NCBI GenBank assembly: GCA_018713145.1
Contig: DVFP01000009.1
Coordinates: 1 to 64,000 of the forward strand
Direction of reading: 5' to 3'
Source of the DNA: Candidatus Scybalocola faecavium
GTDB taxonomy: Bacteria; Bacillota; Clostridia; Lachnospirales; Lachnospiraceae
DNA length: 64,000 nucleotides
The position numbers and the translations under genes were made by a program. Positions 42,121-51,355 of the stretch are shown here, in pieces. The notes beneath the pieces are model-generated. The model saw only the letters and a list, made by a program, of their open reading frames with translations. It did not search any database and was not told the origin of the DNA. Within the stretch, counting starts at the first letter, position 1. Each line of letters opens with the position of its first letter.

Positions 42121-45100
42121 GCCCCTTCACCTCCTTATGATCCTCGTTTTCATTAAAATCTTCATGATCCTCGTTCCATTGAAAAATAGCCTTCCACGCC
42201 TCATCCCCGCTCATTCCCACAAGACGCCGGTAGGAAAATCCCCGGATCCTTTCGTCAAAACCGCACACACTCCGGAACAGACAGTAAGTACATGCGTTTT
42301 TATTTCCCCGGATATAGGGATTAATGGAAATATTTCCATTAAGGATCTCCTGTCCCAAAGTTTCCACCTTTTTAGCCGCAAAGCTTCCCAGGGCATCAAA
42401 CTGGCGGGTTGTGGCCGCCTGGGATCTTTTGGAAAGAGCACCGGAGGACGTTAGGGACACAGGAATCACGGAGGAATCCTTTGTAAAATCCCGGTCAAAC
42501 AGGCGGATCACTTCCGGGCTGGCGTTGACCAGGCCATTGCTTTTCAGCTTTAAAAGCACATCCTCCAAGACCTCCTCCCGGACATTTTCATTATCCATAT
42601 TTTCAAAATCATCCCGCTCGATCATCGGATCGTCAATATTATAATACAAGATCCCGGCAGGAATAACCCTTTTCCCCAGATGTGTCTTTTCTTCCAGGGC
42701 CCTGGCCGCATTCATATATACGACAAGCTGGAGAGAAAGGCCATAGTAAAGCTCTACAATATCAAATTTCTGGCTTCCGGATTTATAATCCACGATTTTT
42801 ACATAAAGGTTGTCCCCGGCCTGACACACATCAATCCGGTCAATCGTTCCCTTTAACTTCATCATCCCGTCATTGCCGATCATAATATCCGAAAAATCCT
42901 TCAAAGCATCGCTGTCAAACCGAAGCTCAAAAGCCTCAGGGAGAAAATCTCCCCGGCCAAGCTGCTGCTTAATGGCCCAGGTCGTGCGCAGCACATACCG
43001 CACCAAACGCTGGATCTGATACTGATTCCGTTTTGTTTCCAGAAGAATGGTATGATTAAAGCCCTTCGCCGCTTCCATGGCGCAATCCCGGCTTAATTCC
43101 TCCCGCACATCCTCCGGAACATCCCGCCAGGTATAGTTTCTCGCCTTTAATCCGGCGGCAAAAAGCTCCAGCGCCCGATGGAGGATGATCCCCAGATCCG
43201 GTGTTTGTATCTTATTTTCCTCTCTTCGGGAAAGACACAGGCCATACTGAAGGAAATGGGCATAAGCACAGGCCGAATAATTTTCCAGGGTAGTCACGCT
43301 GTTTTCCAGACGGTTTCCGTAAAGAGCACGGACGGCCGCCTTGGATAAAGGTGTGGAAATATAGGAAATAAAAGCCGCGTCCAACACCTGATCCACCAGT
43401 TTTTTATATTCCGGCTGTTTTAAAAACCAGGAATAAAGCTCCATCCATGGTGCCTTGGGAGCCTGTTCATGAAGCTGATTCAGCCCATCCACCAAATGGG
43501 TAAATGCCTCGCTTTGGTCATCCACCCATTCCTGCCAGTCTCCGGTCTCTTCCCACATCTGTACAGTGAGTTTCGGAAAGATCCGGGTAATCCGCCGCAG
43601 CAAAGAGGAGGGGCGCAGACTCTTTCCTCCGGCGCCGACCTGGCTGTAGGAAAGATATATCCGGTCTCCGGCGGATGAAAGGACAGTGTAAATATAAAAC
43701 TGTTCAAAGTATCCCTTTTGCCGGGCCGTTGGCGCCAGTTCCACATGCATATTTAAAAGCTGCTCTTTTTCCCGGTCACAGATCAGACCCCCATCCTTAG
43801 CCGGCGCCGGCACAATGCCTTCATTCATGCCCATAAAAAACAGCACTTTCACATGGTCCAGCCGGGTCCTCTCAATATCTCCCACCATAACCTGATCCAT
43901 TCCAGGAGGAATCAGGCCAAGGCGCTCCTCATTTAAACCTGCATCCAGGATTTGGGCATATTCTCTCATGGAAATCTTTTCATCCCCAAGAATATCCTCG
44001 TATTTTTCCAGCAGATCCATGACCACATCATACACCTGACCATATTCCCTGGCCATAGAAAGCTCGCCTTTCCGGTCAAAGGCCCGGGACATATCCTCAA
44101 GCTTTGCTTTAATATCCATGCGATAGATCCACTGTATCAGCCCATCGGTCCGCTGGCGCACCGTTGATTCCCGGTTGGAAAATACTTCATGCACAGGCCA
44201 GATTTCCTCAAAAGCCCCTTCACGGATCTGGTTCACCATAAGAAGGCGGGCGTCATCCATATGTTTTGACCGTTTCATCCATGTATTTTTCCAGGCTGAG
44301 GCCCCCCGGATGCCAAATTCCAGAACATAATTTTCCATCAGGTCAATATCTTCCTGGGGAATCCCTGAAAATCCGCTGCGCAAATACCGGAACACGCTTT
44401 CATAAGAAAAATGATCCGCAAACATTTCCAGGACAGCTCTTAAACATTCTACAAAAGCATTGCTTAAAATGCTCCGCTTCATATCAATAAAGCAGGGAAT
44501 GTCCATCCTGGAAAAAGCCCGCTCCACCATATGCCGGTATCCGGCCACATCAGCACAGATCACGGCAATATCTCTGTAACGGTAGCCCTGATCCCTCACC
44601 AGCCGCCGGATCGTCCGGGCAATATAGCGGGTCTCTTCTCCCGGATTTTTTGCGCAGTTTAATGAGATCCGCTCCATCGGCCCTTCATAAGGTTTTGGAC
44701 CTTTCCGGTAAAGATTGTGCTCCAGGTGAAAAAGTTCCGGTCTTCCCTCAAACCTGCCCTTTGCCCCGCCTTCCAGCAAAAGATCCTCCTTCCGCTCACA
44801 GTGGATTTCCCTGCACAGTTTTTCCAGGCGGTAGATCGTCTCCTTTGTAAGATAAAACAGCTCATAATTATTATAAATATGATAAGGATTGGCACGAATA
44901 TCCACAGTCAGGGTCATTTTCACCCCTTTACTGTATGTTAAAAGCTGGGCCAGTACGCCATACTGAGCCGGGGTAAAGCCGGTAAAATTATCCAGATAAA
45001 TATAGCTGTCCCGAACCTGGGCAGAATCCCGGATCAGGGGGCTTAAACGGGTCAATATTTCTTCGGCTGTAAGGAAATGACCTTCAATATATTCTTTAAA

Positions 45101-45595
45101 ACCTTCATAGATCACCGTAAGATCACGAAGCTTTTCCCCAAGGACGCTGTGATCCGGAAGCTGTTCTGCACAAGCCGCAAGCTGATCCACGGAAACATTA
45201 TACTGTAAAAGCTCAGAGATCATGGACTTAATTTCCCCGGAAAATCCTGTCTTTGGGATGCTGCCCCCAAAAACATGCAGTTCACGGCGTTTTTGTTCTA
45301 AAACCTTCCGGATGACCATGCGCTTCCCCGTATCCTCCAAAACTCTGGCATCATTTCGCCCAAGTTCCTCAAAGACCCGAAAAGCCAGACGTCCGAAACT
45401 TAAAATATCAATATTCATTACCCCGTGGCGGGGATGCATGGAAACTATATTCTTTTGTGTCTGCATGGTATACTGCTCCGGCACAATGACCATATAATTT
45501 TGCTGCGGATGCTCCATGGATGCTTTGATCAGCTGTTCATACATCCTGTGGGATTTTCCGCAGCCGCAGCTTCCCAAAATCAACTGCAGCGCCAT
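42098..45595 (-). CDS. addB: ATP-dependent helicase/nuclease subunit B
   Basis: The product has 1165 residues. The N-terminal Walker A-like loop is LQLILGSCGCGKSHRMYEQL near residue 3-22, where the family usually has G-x-x-G-x-G-K. The C-terminal nuclease has DRIDVCQAGDNLYVKIVDYKSG near 900-920. The iron-sulfur cluster cysteines are visible: one in NYSACAYAHFLQYGL near 770 and three in the end cluster ACTYCLFRSVCGF near 1110. AddB recognises Chi and cuts one strand. ATG 45595 was chosen because AAGGTGATGAAA precedes it; upstream GTG and ATG codons in frame lack a better site. Confidence 0.93.
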   Translation of the reverse strand: MALQLILGSCGCGKSHRMYEQLIKASMEHPQQNYMVIVPEQYTMQTQKNIVSMHPRHGVMNIDILSFGRLAFRVFEELGRNDARVLEDTGKRMVIRKVLEQKRRELHVFGGSIPKTGFSGEIKSMISELLQYNVSVDQLAACAEQLPDHSVLGEKLRDLTVIYEGFKEYIEGHFLTAEEILTRLSPLIRDSAQVRDSYIYLDNFTGFTPAQYGVLAQLLTYSKGVKMTLTVDIRANPYHIYNNYELFYLTKETIYRLEKLCREIHCERKEDLLLEGGAKGRFEGRPELFHLEHNLYRKGPKPYEGPMERISLNCAKNPGEETRYIARTIRRLVRDQGYRYRDIAVICADVAGYRHMVERAFSRMDIPCFIDMKRSILSNAFVECLRAVLEMFADHFSYESVFRYLRSGFSGIPQEDIDLMENYVLEFGIRGASAWKNTWMKRSKHMDDARLLMVNQIREGAFEEIWPVHEVFSNRESTVRQRTDGLIQWIYRMDIKAKLEDMSRAFDRKGELSMAREYGQVYDVVMDLLEKYEDILGDEKISMREYAQILDAGLNEERLGLIPPGMDQVMVGDIERTRLDHVKVLFFMGMNEGIVPAPAKDGGLICDREKEQLLNMHVELAPTARQKGYFEQFYIYTVLSSAGDRIYLSYSQVGAGGKSLRPSSLLRRITRIFPKLTVQMWEETGDWQEWVDDQSEAFTHLVDGLNQLHEQAPKAPWMELYSWFLKQPEYKKLVDQVLDAAFISYISTPLSKAAVRALYGNRLENSVTTLENYSACAYAHFLQYGLCLSRREENKIQTPDLGIILHRALELFAAGLKARNYTWRDVPEDVREELSRDCAMEAAKGFNHTILLETKRNQYQIQRLVRYVLRTTWAIKQQLGRGDFLPEAFELRFDSDALKDFSDIMIGNDGMMKLKGTIDRIDVCQAGDNLYVKIVDYKSGSQKFDIVELYYGLSLQLVVYMNAARALEEKTHLGKRVIPAGILYYNIDDPMIERDDFENMDNENVREEVLEDVLLKLKSNGLVNASPEVIRLFDRDFTKDSSVIPVSLTSSGALSKRSQAATTRQFDALGSFAAKKVETLGQEILNGNISINPYIRGNKNACTYCLFRSVCGFDERIRGFSYRRLVGMSGDEAWKAIFQWNEDHEDFNENEDHKEVKGHGSSVDG

Positions 45596-45671
45596 TTTCA
45601 TCACCTTTTTCACTCATATTTTTTCGTCCGCCTCATAGGATATACTAAAAGATCGTTAATGGAGGGTGCTT

Positions 45672-46121
45672 ATGAAATCAAACACACACATCGTTGTCGT
45701 CCGCATGAAAGAGATCATTTACACGGCAGTGTTCCTTATCTTTGCCGTGATCCTCATCCTGCTCCTTGTATTTATGTTCGGCGGCCGGAGAAATGATCAA
45801 AAACAGCCGTCAGTCCATACATCTTCCACCTATATTCCCGGCGTTTATACATCTTCTCTTGTACTTAACAACAACACTGTAGACGTAGCTGTCACGGTGG
45901 ACAGCGATCACATTAACGGCGTCGCTTTGATCAACCTGGAAGATTCCGTGGCCACCATGTATCCGCTCCTTGAAACCTGTATGGAAGACATCAGCACCCA
46001 GTTGGCAGGAAATGTTCCTTTAAGTGAAATTTCCTACGATTCCTCCAGCCAGTACACCTATCAGCTCCTTACGCAATCAATTGAAAAAGCCCTGGATAAA
46101 GCCGTTCCTTCCGGCATCTGA
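45672..46121 (+). CDS. Membrane-anchored small protein, FMN-binding-like fold
   Basis: The product has 149 residues. A charged start (about 1-15) precedes one membrane helix (16-36), then an extracytoplasmic domain. YIPGVYTSSLVLNNNTVDVAVTVDSDHINGVALIN resembles the opening strands of the small FMN-binding domain (Y-x-G-x-Y then V-x-V-x-V), but the Ser/Thr flavin site is not clear, so FMN binding is only a possibility. GGAGGG precedes ATG 45672. It is divergent from addB and convergent with nadE, with no partner gene. Confidence 0.6.
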   Translation: MKSNTHIVVVRMKEIIYTAVFLIFAVILILLLVFMFGGRRNDQKQPSVHTSSTYIPGVYTSSLVLNNNTVDVAVTVDSDHINGVALINLEDSVATMYPLLETCMEDISTQLAGNVPLSEISYDSSSQYTYQLLTQSIEKALDKAVPSGI

Positions 46122-46189
46122 CCTTTTTAATCCCCTCTTGACCGGCACAGGTTTTCCTAAAATAATGTACCCGAAGCCGCTAAATCCCC

Positions 46190-46243
46190 CGAAGCGCTTT
46201 AAGACGGACATATGCCGCACTTTTTTAGCGCCGGGGGATTTAT
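46190..46243. terminator. Terminator between the anchored protein and nadE
   Basis: Stem TAAATCCCCCG/CGGGGGATTTA extended by AGCGCT/AGCGC with a larger loop, between two convergent genes. Confidence 0.6.
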
Positions 46244-46318
46244 ACATTTTTCAGTCCAAGTGCTATCCGATAAAAAAACCATACAGTTCTGCCCCAAATG
46301 GTTATTTAAAACAGATTC

Positions 46319-48232
46319 CTAAGACAGCCTTTCCAGATCCTTCTGCCACAAAGCCACACAGGCGTCGCTGGGCATACGCCAGTCTCCTCTGGGGGACAGG
46401 GCAACACTTCCAACCTTTGGGCCGTCGGGAAGGCAGGAGCGCTTAAACTGCTGGGAAAAGAACCGCCAGTAAAACTTTTTCAGCCATTTTAAAATGATCT
46501 CATCGGTATATGTTCCTTTAAAAGCCACACAGGCCAGACGATAAATCTTAGACGGCCGAAATCCAAAACGCATCACATAATACAAATAAAAATCATGGAG
46601 CTCATATGGGCCTACCAAATCCTCCGTCCGCTGGGAAATCTCCCCATCCTTTGGGGGGATCAGTTCAGGACTGACCGGGGTGTCCAGCACATCCATAAGG
46701 GTATCCCGCAGCCGCTGATCCGTGGCCGTATCCGCATAATACCTCACTAAATGGCGCACCAGAGTTTTAGGTACAGAGGCATTCACTCCATACATGGACA
46801 TATGATCCCCATTATAAGTCGCCCATCCCAGGGCCAGCTCAGACATATCCCCTGTACCGACTACAAGGCCGTCCTGCTGATTGGCAATATCCATAAGCAC
46901 CTGCGTCCGCTCTCTGGCCTGACAGTTTTCATAGGTCACATCATGGACATTTTCATCCTGGCCAATATCCGCAAAATGCGTTCTTACAGCAGCCTTAATA
47001 TCCACTTCCCTTAATGTGGCCCCAAGCGCCTTCACAAGGCTGCAGGCATTATTATAGGTCCGGTCCGTGGTGCCAAAACAAGGCATGGTGACCGCAATAA
47101 TATTTTTCCGGTCCAGTTTCAGCATGTCAAAGGCCCGCACCATTACCAGCAAAGCCAACGTTGAATCCAAACCTCCCGAGATGCCTACCACACAGCAGCG
47201 GCTCCCCGTATGCTCCAGGCGCTTCTTTAGCCCCATGGCCTGGATCTTTAAAATCTCCTCACAGCGTTTTTCTCTCTGGGACGGATCTGAGGGCACAAAA
47301 GGCGCCGGATCGATAAAGCGGCAAAGCTGTTCCCGGATGATCCCAAACTCAAAGGGAACTGTCACGTAATCTTCCCGTCCCCTGGAAACAAATGTGGTCA
47401 TACGCCGCCGCTCCGCAGCAAGCTTCTCCATATCCAGATCCCCATAAATGATCTGATTTTCAAAACGTTTGGATTCCTGCAAAACCGTCCCGTTTTCCGC
47501 GATCAGGTTATGTCCTCCGAAAACCAGGTCCGTGGAAGATTCCCCTTCCCCTGCATCTGCATATACATAGCCGCATACCAAACGGGCAGACTGGCCGCAG
47601 ACAAGGTCACGCCGGTACATATCTTTTCCTGTCACTTCATCGCTGGCAGACAGATTGGCGATGACCGTCGCCCCTGCGCAGGCGTGGTCAATACTGGGCG
47701 GTGCCGGCACCCACAGATCCTCGCAGATTTCCAGAGCCAGGACAAAATCATTCATATTGATGCAGGAAAAAAGGATCCTGCTCCCAAACCAGGTCTCCTG
47801 ATCAAGGATCTTTACTCTTTCAGCCTTTACCGGACCGGGATTAAAATGCCGGGCCTCATAAAATTCAGAATAATTGGGGATATTCTCCTTTGGCACCAGG
47901 CCAAGGATACGCCCTTTTTGGATCACAGCCCCTACATTATAAAGCTTTTGATTAAAAGCCACAGGAAGTCCTGTCACAATCACAAGATCCTCGTCTCTGG
48001 AAAGCTTTACGATCTCCTCCAGGCCGCTTAAGGCGCCGTCAAGGAGGCTGGACTGCAAAAACAGATCCCCGCAGGTATAGCCGGTCATAGAAAGCTCCGG
48101 AAAAACCAGCAGCTTTGCCCCTTTCCGGCAGGCTTCCCGAATACACTGGGCCATCTGTCCGGCATTATACTCGCAATCTGCCACACGAAGTTTAGGCGTT
48201 GCTGCTGCAACTCTGATAAAACCGTCATTCAT
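46319..48232 (-). CDS. nadE: Glutamine-hydrolysing NAD+ synthase
   Basis: The product has 637 residues. The N-terminal nitrilase-type glutaminase has Glu in LLVFPELSMTGYTCGDLF, Lys in VPKENIPNY and Cys in ALEICEDLWVP. The C-terminal synthase has the P-loop CVVGISGGLDSTLALLVM near 355 and later NEAD-binding blocks such as VGTGDMSELALGWATYNGD near 480. It makes NAD+ from nicotinate adenine dinucleotide with glutamine as nitrogen source. ATG 48232 was chosen; a TTG/ATG five codons upstream has no better ribosome binding site. It is downstream of dapB in the same direction. Confidence 0.95.
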   Translation of the reverse strand: MNDGFIRVAAATPKLRVADCEYNAGQMAQCIREACRKGAKLLVFPELSMTGYTCGDLFLQSSLLDGALSGLEEIVKLSRDEDLVIVTGLPVAFNQKLYNVGAVIQKGRILGLVPKENIPNYSEFYEARHFNPGPVKAERVKILDQETWFGSRILFSCINMNDFVLALEICEDLWVPAPPSIDHACAGATVIANLSASDEVTGKDMYRRDLVCGQSARLVCGYVYADAGEGESSTDLVFGGHNLIAENGTVLQESKRFENQIIYGDLDMEKLAAERRRMTTFVSRGREDYVTVPFEFGIIREQLCRFIDPAPFVPSDPSQREKRCEEILKIQAMGLKKRLEHTGSRCCVVGISGGLDSTLALLVMVRAFDMLKLDRKNIIAVTMPCFGTTDRTYNNACSLVKALGATLREVDIKAAVRTHFADIGQDENVHDVTYENCQARERTQVLMDIANQQDGLVVGTGDMSELALGWATYNGDHMSMYGVNASVPKTLVRHLVRYYADTATDQRLRDTLMDVLDTPVSPELIPPKDGEISQRTEDLVGPYELHDFYLYYVMRFGFRPSKIYRLACVAFKGTYTDEIILKWLKKFYWRFFSQQFKRSCLPDGPKVGSVALSPRGDWRMPSDACVALWQKDLERLS

Positions 48233-48291
48233 TGTGCACAACCTCATTCATCCTTCTTAAATCAACACATATGGGCAAAAACTTCAGGCTT

Positions 48292-49053
48292 TTATCCGAT
48301 CACATCAGCCATAGAATACATTCCCGGAGCCTGATCCTTTAAAAATACAGCAGCCTTTATAGCGCCTTTACCAAAGATGGCTTTCGAGTATGCCGTATGG
48401 CGGATTTCCACAACTTCATCGGTGCCGCAGAATAAAACCTCATGCTCTCCTACAATATTTCCGCCTCGAACGGACTGGATCCCGATCTCCTTAGGATCCC
48501 GGCGTTCACGAACCTGGCTCCGATCCAGCTTGTAGGTATACTCATGATCCAACACCTCATTCATCGCATCCGCAATAGCCAGAGCTGTGCCGGACGGCGC
48601 ATCAACCTTTTTATTATGGTGCTTTTCCACGATCTCTATATCATAACCGCTTTTTGCAAGAACCTGGGCTGCTGCGGCAGCCAGCTTAAACACCATATTA
48701 ACGCCCAGAGACATATTGGCAGAGCGCAGCACCGGGATCACCTTAGCCGCCTCATCGACCCGGGCAAGCTGCTCCGGAGTCAGTCCTGTAGTGCAAAGCA
48801 CCAGAGGCAGCTTTTTCTCTAAAGCAAAATCCAGCAATCCGTCCACTGCAGGCGCCACTGAAAAGTCTACGATCACATCCGCAGGTGACTGACAATCTAC
48901 AGGATTTACATAAACCGGATAATCATACAATCCTTTATCCGCAATATCTAATCCTGCAACGATCTCTACATTCTCATCCTCTGCTGCCAGGCGGCTGATC
49001 ACCTGACCCATGGCTCCATTACAGCCATGCATGATAATTCTGGTCTTTGACAT
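48292..49053 (-). CDS. dapB: 4-hydroxy-tetrahydrodipicolinate reductase
   Basis: The product has 253 residues. The cofactor loop is IIMHGCNGAMGQVISRL (residues 5-21), and the catalytic block is VEKHHNKKVDAPSGTALAIADA near 137-157, with the HH and Lys of the family. It makes tetrahydrodipicolinate for lysine, peptidoglycan and the spore compound dipicolinic acid. AAAGGAGAGATAGAT precedes ATG 49053. A dapA gene is not adjacent; the next gene upstream is an unknown 326-residue protein. Confidence 0.95.
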   Translation of the reverse strand: MSKTRIIMHGCNGAMGQVISRLAAEDENVEIVAGLDIADKGLYDYPVYVNPVDCQSPADVIVDFSVAPAVDGLLDFALEKKLPLVLCTTGLTPEQLARVDEAAKVIPVLRSANMSLGVNMVFKLAAAAAQVLAKSGYDIEIVEKHHNKKVDAPSGTALAIADAMNEVLDHEYTYKLDRSQVRERRDPKEIGIQSVRGGNIVGEHEVLFCGTDEVVEIRHTAYSKAIFGKGAIKAAVFLKDQAPGMYSMADVIG

Positions 49054-49120
49054 ATCTATCTCTCCTTTACATTTTATCAAAATCCGCCCGTAAATAGTGA
49101 CATAAAAGTCCTTCATCATT

Positions 49121-50101
49121 TTATAAACGGGCTGCCTCCACCGGGGTATACCCCCGGTAAATAATCATTCGGGAATGGTCGATGAGACTGGACAACAGGG
49201 CTTCAAATTCCCGGCGCTGCCGTTTCGTCCGACACCAGATGCCGCAGTGTCTCAGTTCATCCTGGACATTTTTTAAGGTGCAGCCAATATGTACAGTATT
49301 TTCCAACATAAAACACACATCCGCAGCCAGATCCGAAGAGATCCAAAGCTGCTGTGTCATGTACCGGTACAATTCCGAAAGGTACTCTGATGAAGAAGGA
49401 AAGCCGATCTGGCACCATTCCTCCACTTCCTCCCTAGAAGGAATATAATAGGGAACATTTCCCTGGAGCTTTAACAATTCTCTGTAATTTTTTCTAAATA
49501 CAGTATCTACAAAATATTCATCCACATATACAAAATCGCACCGGTACTTTTCAATAATCCGGTAGGTATTGATCACCTCGGCCCAATCGGTTTTCTTTTT
49601 TTCATACTGATTAAACATTTTCACCACCTGCATCGGTGGCGTAACGCCGTACAGATAATTGGCAATATGGCTGTAATTGCCTATAAGGCATACCCGGCGG
49701 CGCTTTTGTTCAAAAGCCTCGGTATCCAGCCTGGCAAAACCTTCCAGGACCTCCCATGGGACACCAAATTCCAGATTTTTGGTAAATCCGGCATAACCGC
49801 CGATGATCATATAAGAAAGAGCCTCCGGCTCTGTCTCTTCTACGATACCATCATAATCTCCGGCCATACGCATGTATTCAATTTCACTGTCATTCATGCA
49901 GATAAAGTAATTGTAAAACACCTTTTCACTTAAAATATACCTGGAAACCGCCTCTACCAGCCCGGCCTTATTCAGGTCCGAGTATCGGCGCATCCCATGG
50001 CGTTTACAAAGACTGATCAGCTCTTTCCTGGTAAGTTCTTCCAGGATCTCCGTAAGACTTATTTTATGGGTGTATTCAAAGCTTCCGGATACTTCTGCCA
50101 T
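49121..50101 (-). CDS. Unknown 326-residue protein with Rho_N/SAP-like N-terminus
   Basis: I do not recognise the whole protein. Residues 15-60 (LTEILEELTRKELISLCKRH, GLVEAVSRYIL) look like the short helix-extended-loop-helix of Rho N-terminal or SAP domains, which bind nucleic acid. The remainder is helical and rich in Tyr, Arg and Glu, with no signal peptide or membrane helix. AAAGGAGG lies 8 bases before ATG 50101. It is upstream of dapB by 67 bases in the same direction. A nucleic-acid or regulatory role is possible but unproven. Confidence 0.65.
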   Translation of the reverse strand: MAEVSGSFEYTHKISLTEILEELTRKELISLCKRHGMRRYSDLNKAGLVEAVSRYILSEKVFYNYFICMNDSEIEYMRMAGDYDGIVEETEPEALSYMIIGGYAGFTKNLEFGVPWEVLEGFARLDTEAFEQKRRRVCLIGNYSHIANYLYGVTPPMQVVKMFNQYEKKKTDWAEVINTYRIIEKYRCDFVYVDEYFVDTVFRKNYRELLKLQGNVPYYIPSREEVEEWCQIGFPSSSEYLSELYRYMTQQLWISSDLAADVCFMLENTVHIGCTLKNVQDELRHCGIWCRTKRQRREFEALLSSLIDHSRMIIYRGYTPVEAARL

Positions 50102-50252
50102 ATAAGCCACCTCCTTTAAACGGAGTATGCATTTCTATCATAGCCCAAATGGGATAATATTTCAATCTTTTTGTTTCAGAGGATATATACATAGGTAAGC
50201 AGCCTTTTTTTAGACAGGCAGCCACCCGGGTCAGTCAGCGCTGATCCCCACT

Positions 50253-50289
50253 AAAAAAGGCCAGCGCACTGGCACGCTGACCTTTTTTA
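50253..50289 (-). terminator. Intrinsic terminator after the siroheme protein gene
   Basis: Stem AAAAAAGGTCAGCG paired with CGCTGGCCTTTTTT around an 8-base loop, ending in a T-run on the minus strand. A second, less regular inverted structure lies just beyond at 50200-50252. Confidence 0.8.
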
Positions 50290-50314
50290 CATAAGAAAAT
50301 ACAAAAGACTTTCC

Positions 50315-51268
50315 TTAGCAGGTAGCCCCGCCGGAAACATGAAGGTTGGCATCAAGGATTTCCTGCTTCCGGTCAAGAATATCATTGGAAAGAAGCATCT
50401 TCTCCACATTTTCAAAACCGAGACGGTCTACTGTCTGGGAGAAGCGTTCGCCGGTCTTACCCTGTTCTCTAAACAGGAGGATCGCTTTTTCGATCACGTT
50501 CAGCGCTTCCTCTTTATCTGTAAAGATCTTTGTCAAGGCACGGCCCTGAGCCACCTTCTTGCCCCAGCGGCCGCCAATATAGATCTTGTATCCGGTCTGT
50601 CCGCTTTCAATAGCGTCAAACCGGCACTTGCCTACACATCTGCCGCAGTTGTTACAAATGTCCTTGTTGATCTCTAAAACGCCATCCGTCACCTTTGCGG
50701 CGCCCATAGGACATACAGCCTCTATAGAACATTTTTTACATCCGTTGCAGCTGTCCTCATCAAAATCCGGGATCCGCTGTCCGATGATCCCCAGATCATT
50801 TAAATCCGGCTTTACGCAGTTATTGGGACATCCGCCCACAGCGATCTTAAACTTATGAGGAAGGCGGACTGAGCTGTATCCCTCAAAAAAGCGGTGGTGG
50901 ATCTCCTCAGATAATGCAAAAGTGTCGATCAGACCGTACTGACAGGTAGTTCCTTTACAGGACACTACCGGGCGCACTTTAGATCCGGTTCCTCCGGTAA
51001 CAAGACCGGCCTTAGCTATGTACTGCTGAAATTCTTCAATCTTTTCATAAGGAACGCCCTGAACCTCCACCGTCAGACGGGTAGTAAAGGTTACTGTCCC
51101 ATTGCCGTACAGCTTTGCTGCCTCAGCGATACATTCCATCTGCTCTGCAGAAATCTTTCCGTTTACTGTAATGATCCTGGCAGAAAAATTATCTGTTCCC
51201 TTGTTGCTTAAAAAGCCCATAGCTTTTACCCGCTTTTCATTTTCCGCACTTACTGTTAAAGTTGCCAT
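50315..51268 (-). CDS. Nitrite/sulfite reductase-like siroheme protein with two 4Fe-4S centres
   Basis: The product has 317 residues. The N-terminal half has the ferredoxin half-domain of sulfite reductases (TTRLTVEVQGVPYEKIEEF). The siroheme/4Fe-4S cysteines are CKGTTC near 105 and CPNNC near 155. A bacterial ferredoxin insert follows with CNGCKKCSIEAVCP and CNNCGRCVGKC. This resembles AsrC-like or dissimilatory-type reductases in miniature. The partner FAD/rhodanese gene at 51356-52993 is upstream in the same direction. Reduction of sulfite or another sulfur oxyanion is the likely role; nitrite cannot be excluded. GGAAGGAGAATGT precedes ATG 51268. Confidence 0.82.
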   Translation of the reverse strand: MATLTVSAENEKRVKAMGFLSNKGTDNFSARIITVNGKISAEQMECIAEAAKLYGNGTVTFTTRLTVEVQGVPYEKIEEFQQYIAKAGLVTGGTGSKVRPVVSCKGTTCQYGLIDTFALSEEIHHRFFEGYSSVRLPHKFKIAVGGCPNNCVKPDLNDLGIIGQRIPDFDEDSCNGCKKCSIEAVCPMGAAKVTDGVLEINKDICNNCGRCVGKCRFDAIESGQTGYKIYIGGRWGKKVAQGRALTKIFTDKEEALNVIEKAILLFREQGKTGERFSQTVDRLGFENVEKMLLSNDILDRKQEILDANLHVSGGATC

Positions 51269-51355
51269 ACATTCTCCTTCCCGGCCTTTTGGCCTGCACA
51301 TTTTCTATATATCCTATGGAGGCCAAAAAAACCTTTGGCCTTATCCTACCGTACA

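Noticed and set aside
46319..48232. Stand-alone nitrilase or amidase
   Set aside because: The C-terminal half carries the NAD synthase P-loop SGGLDS, so the two-domain NadE is the right call.
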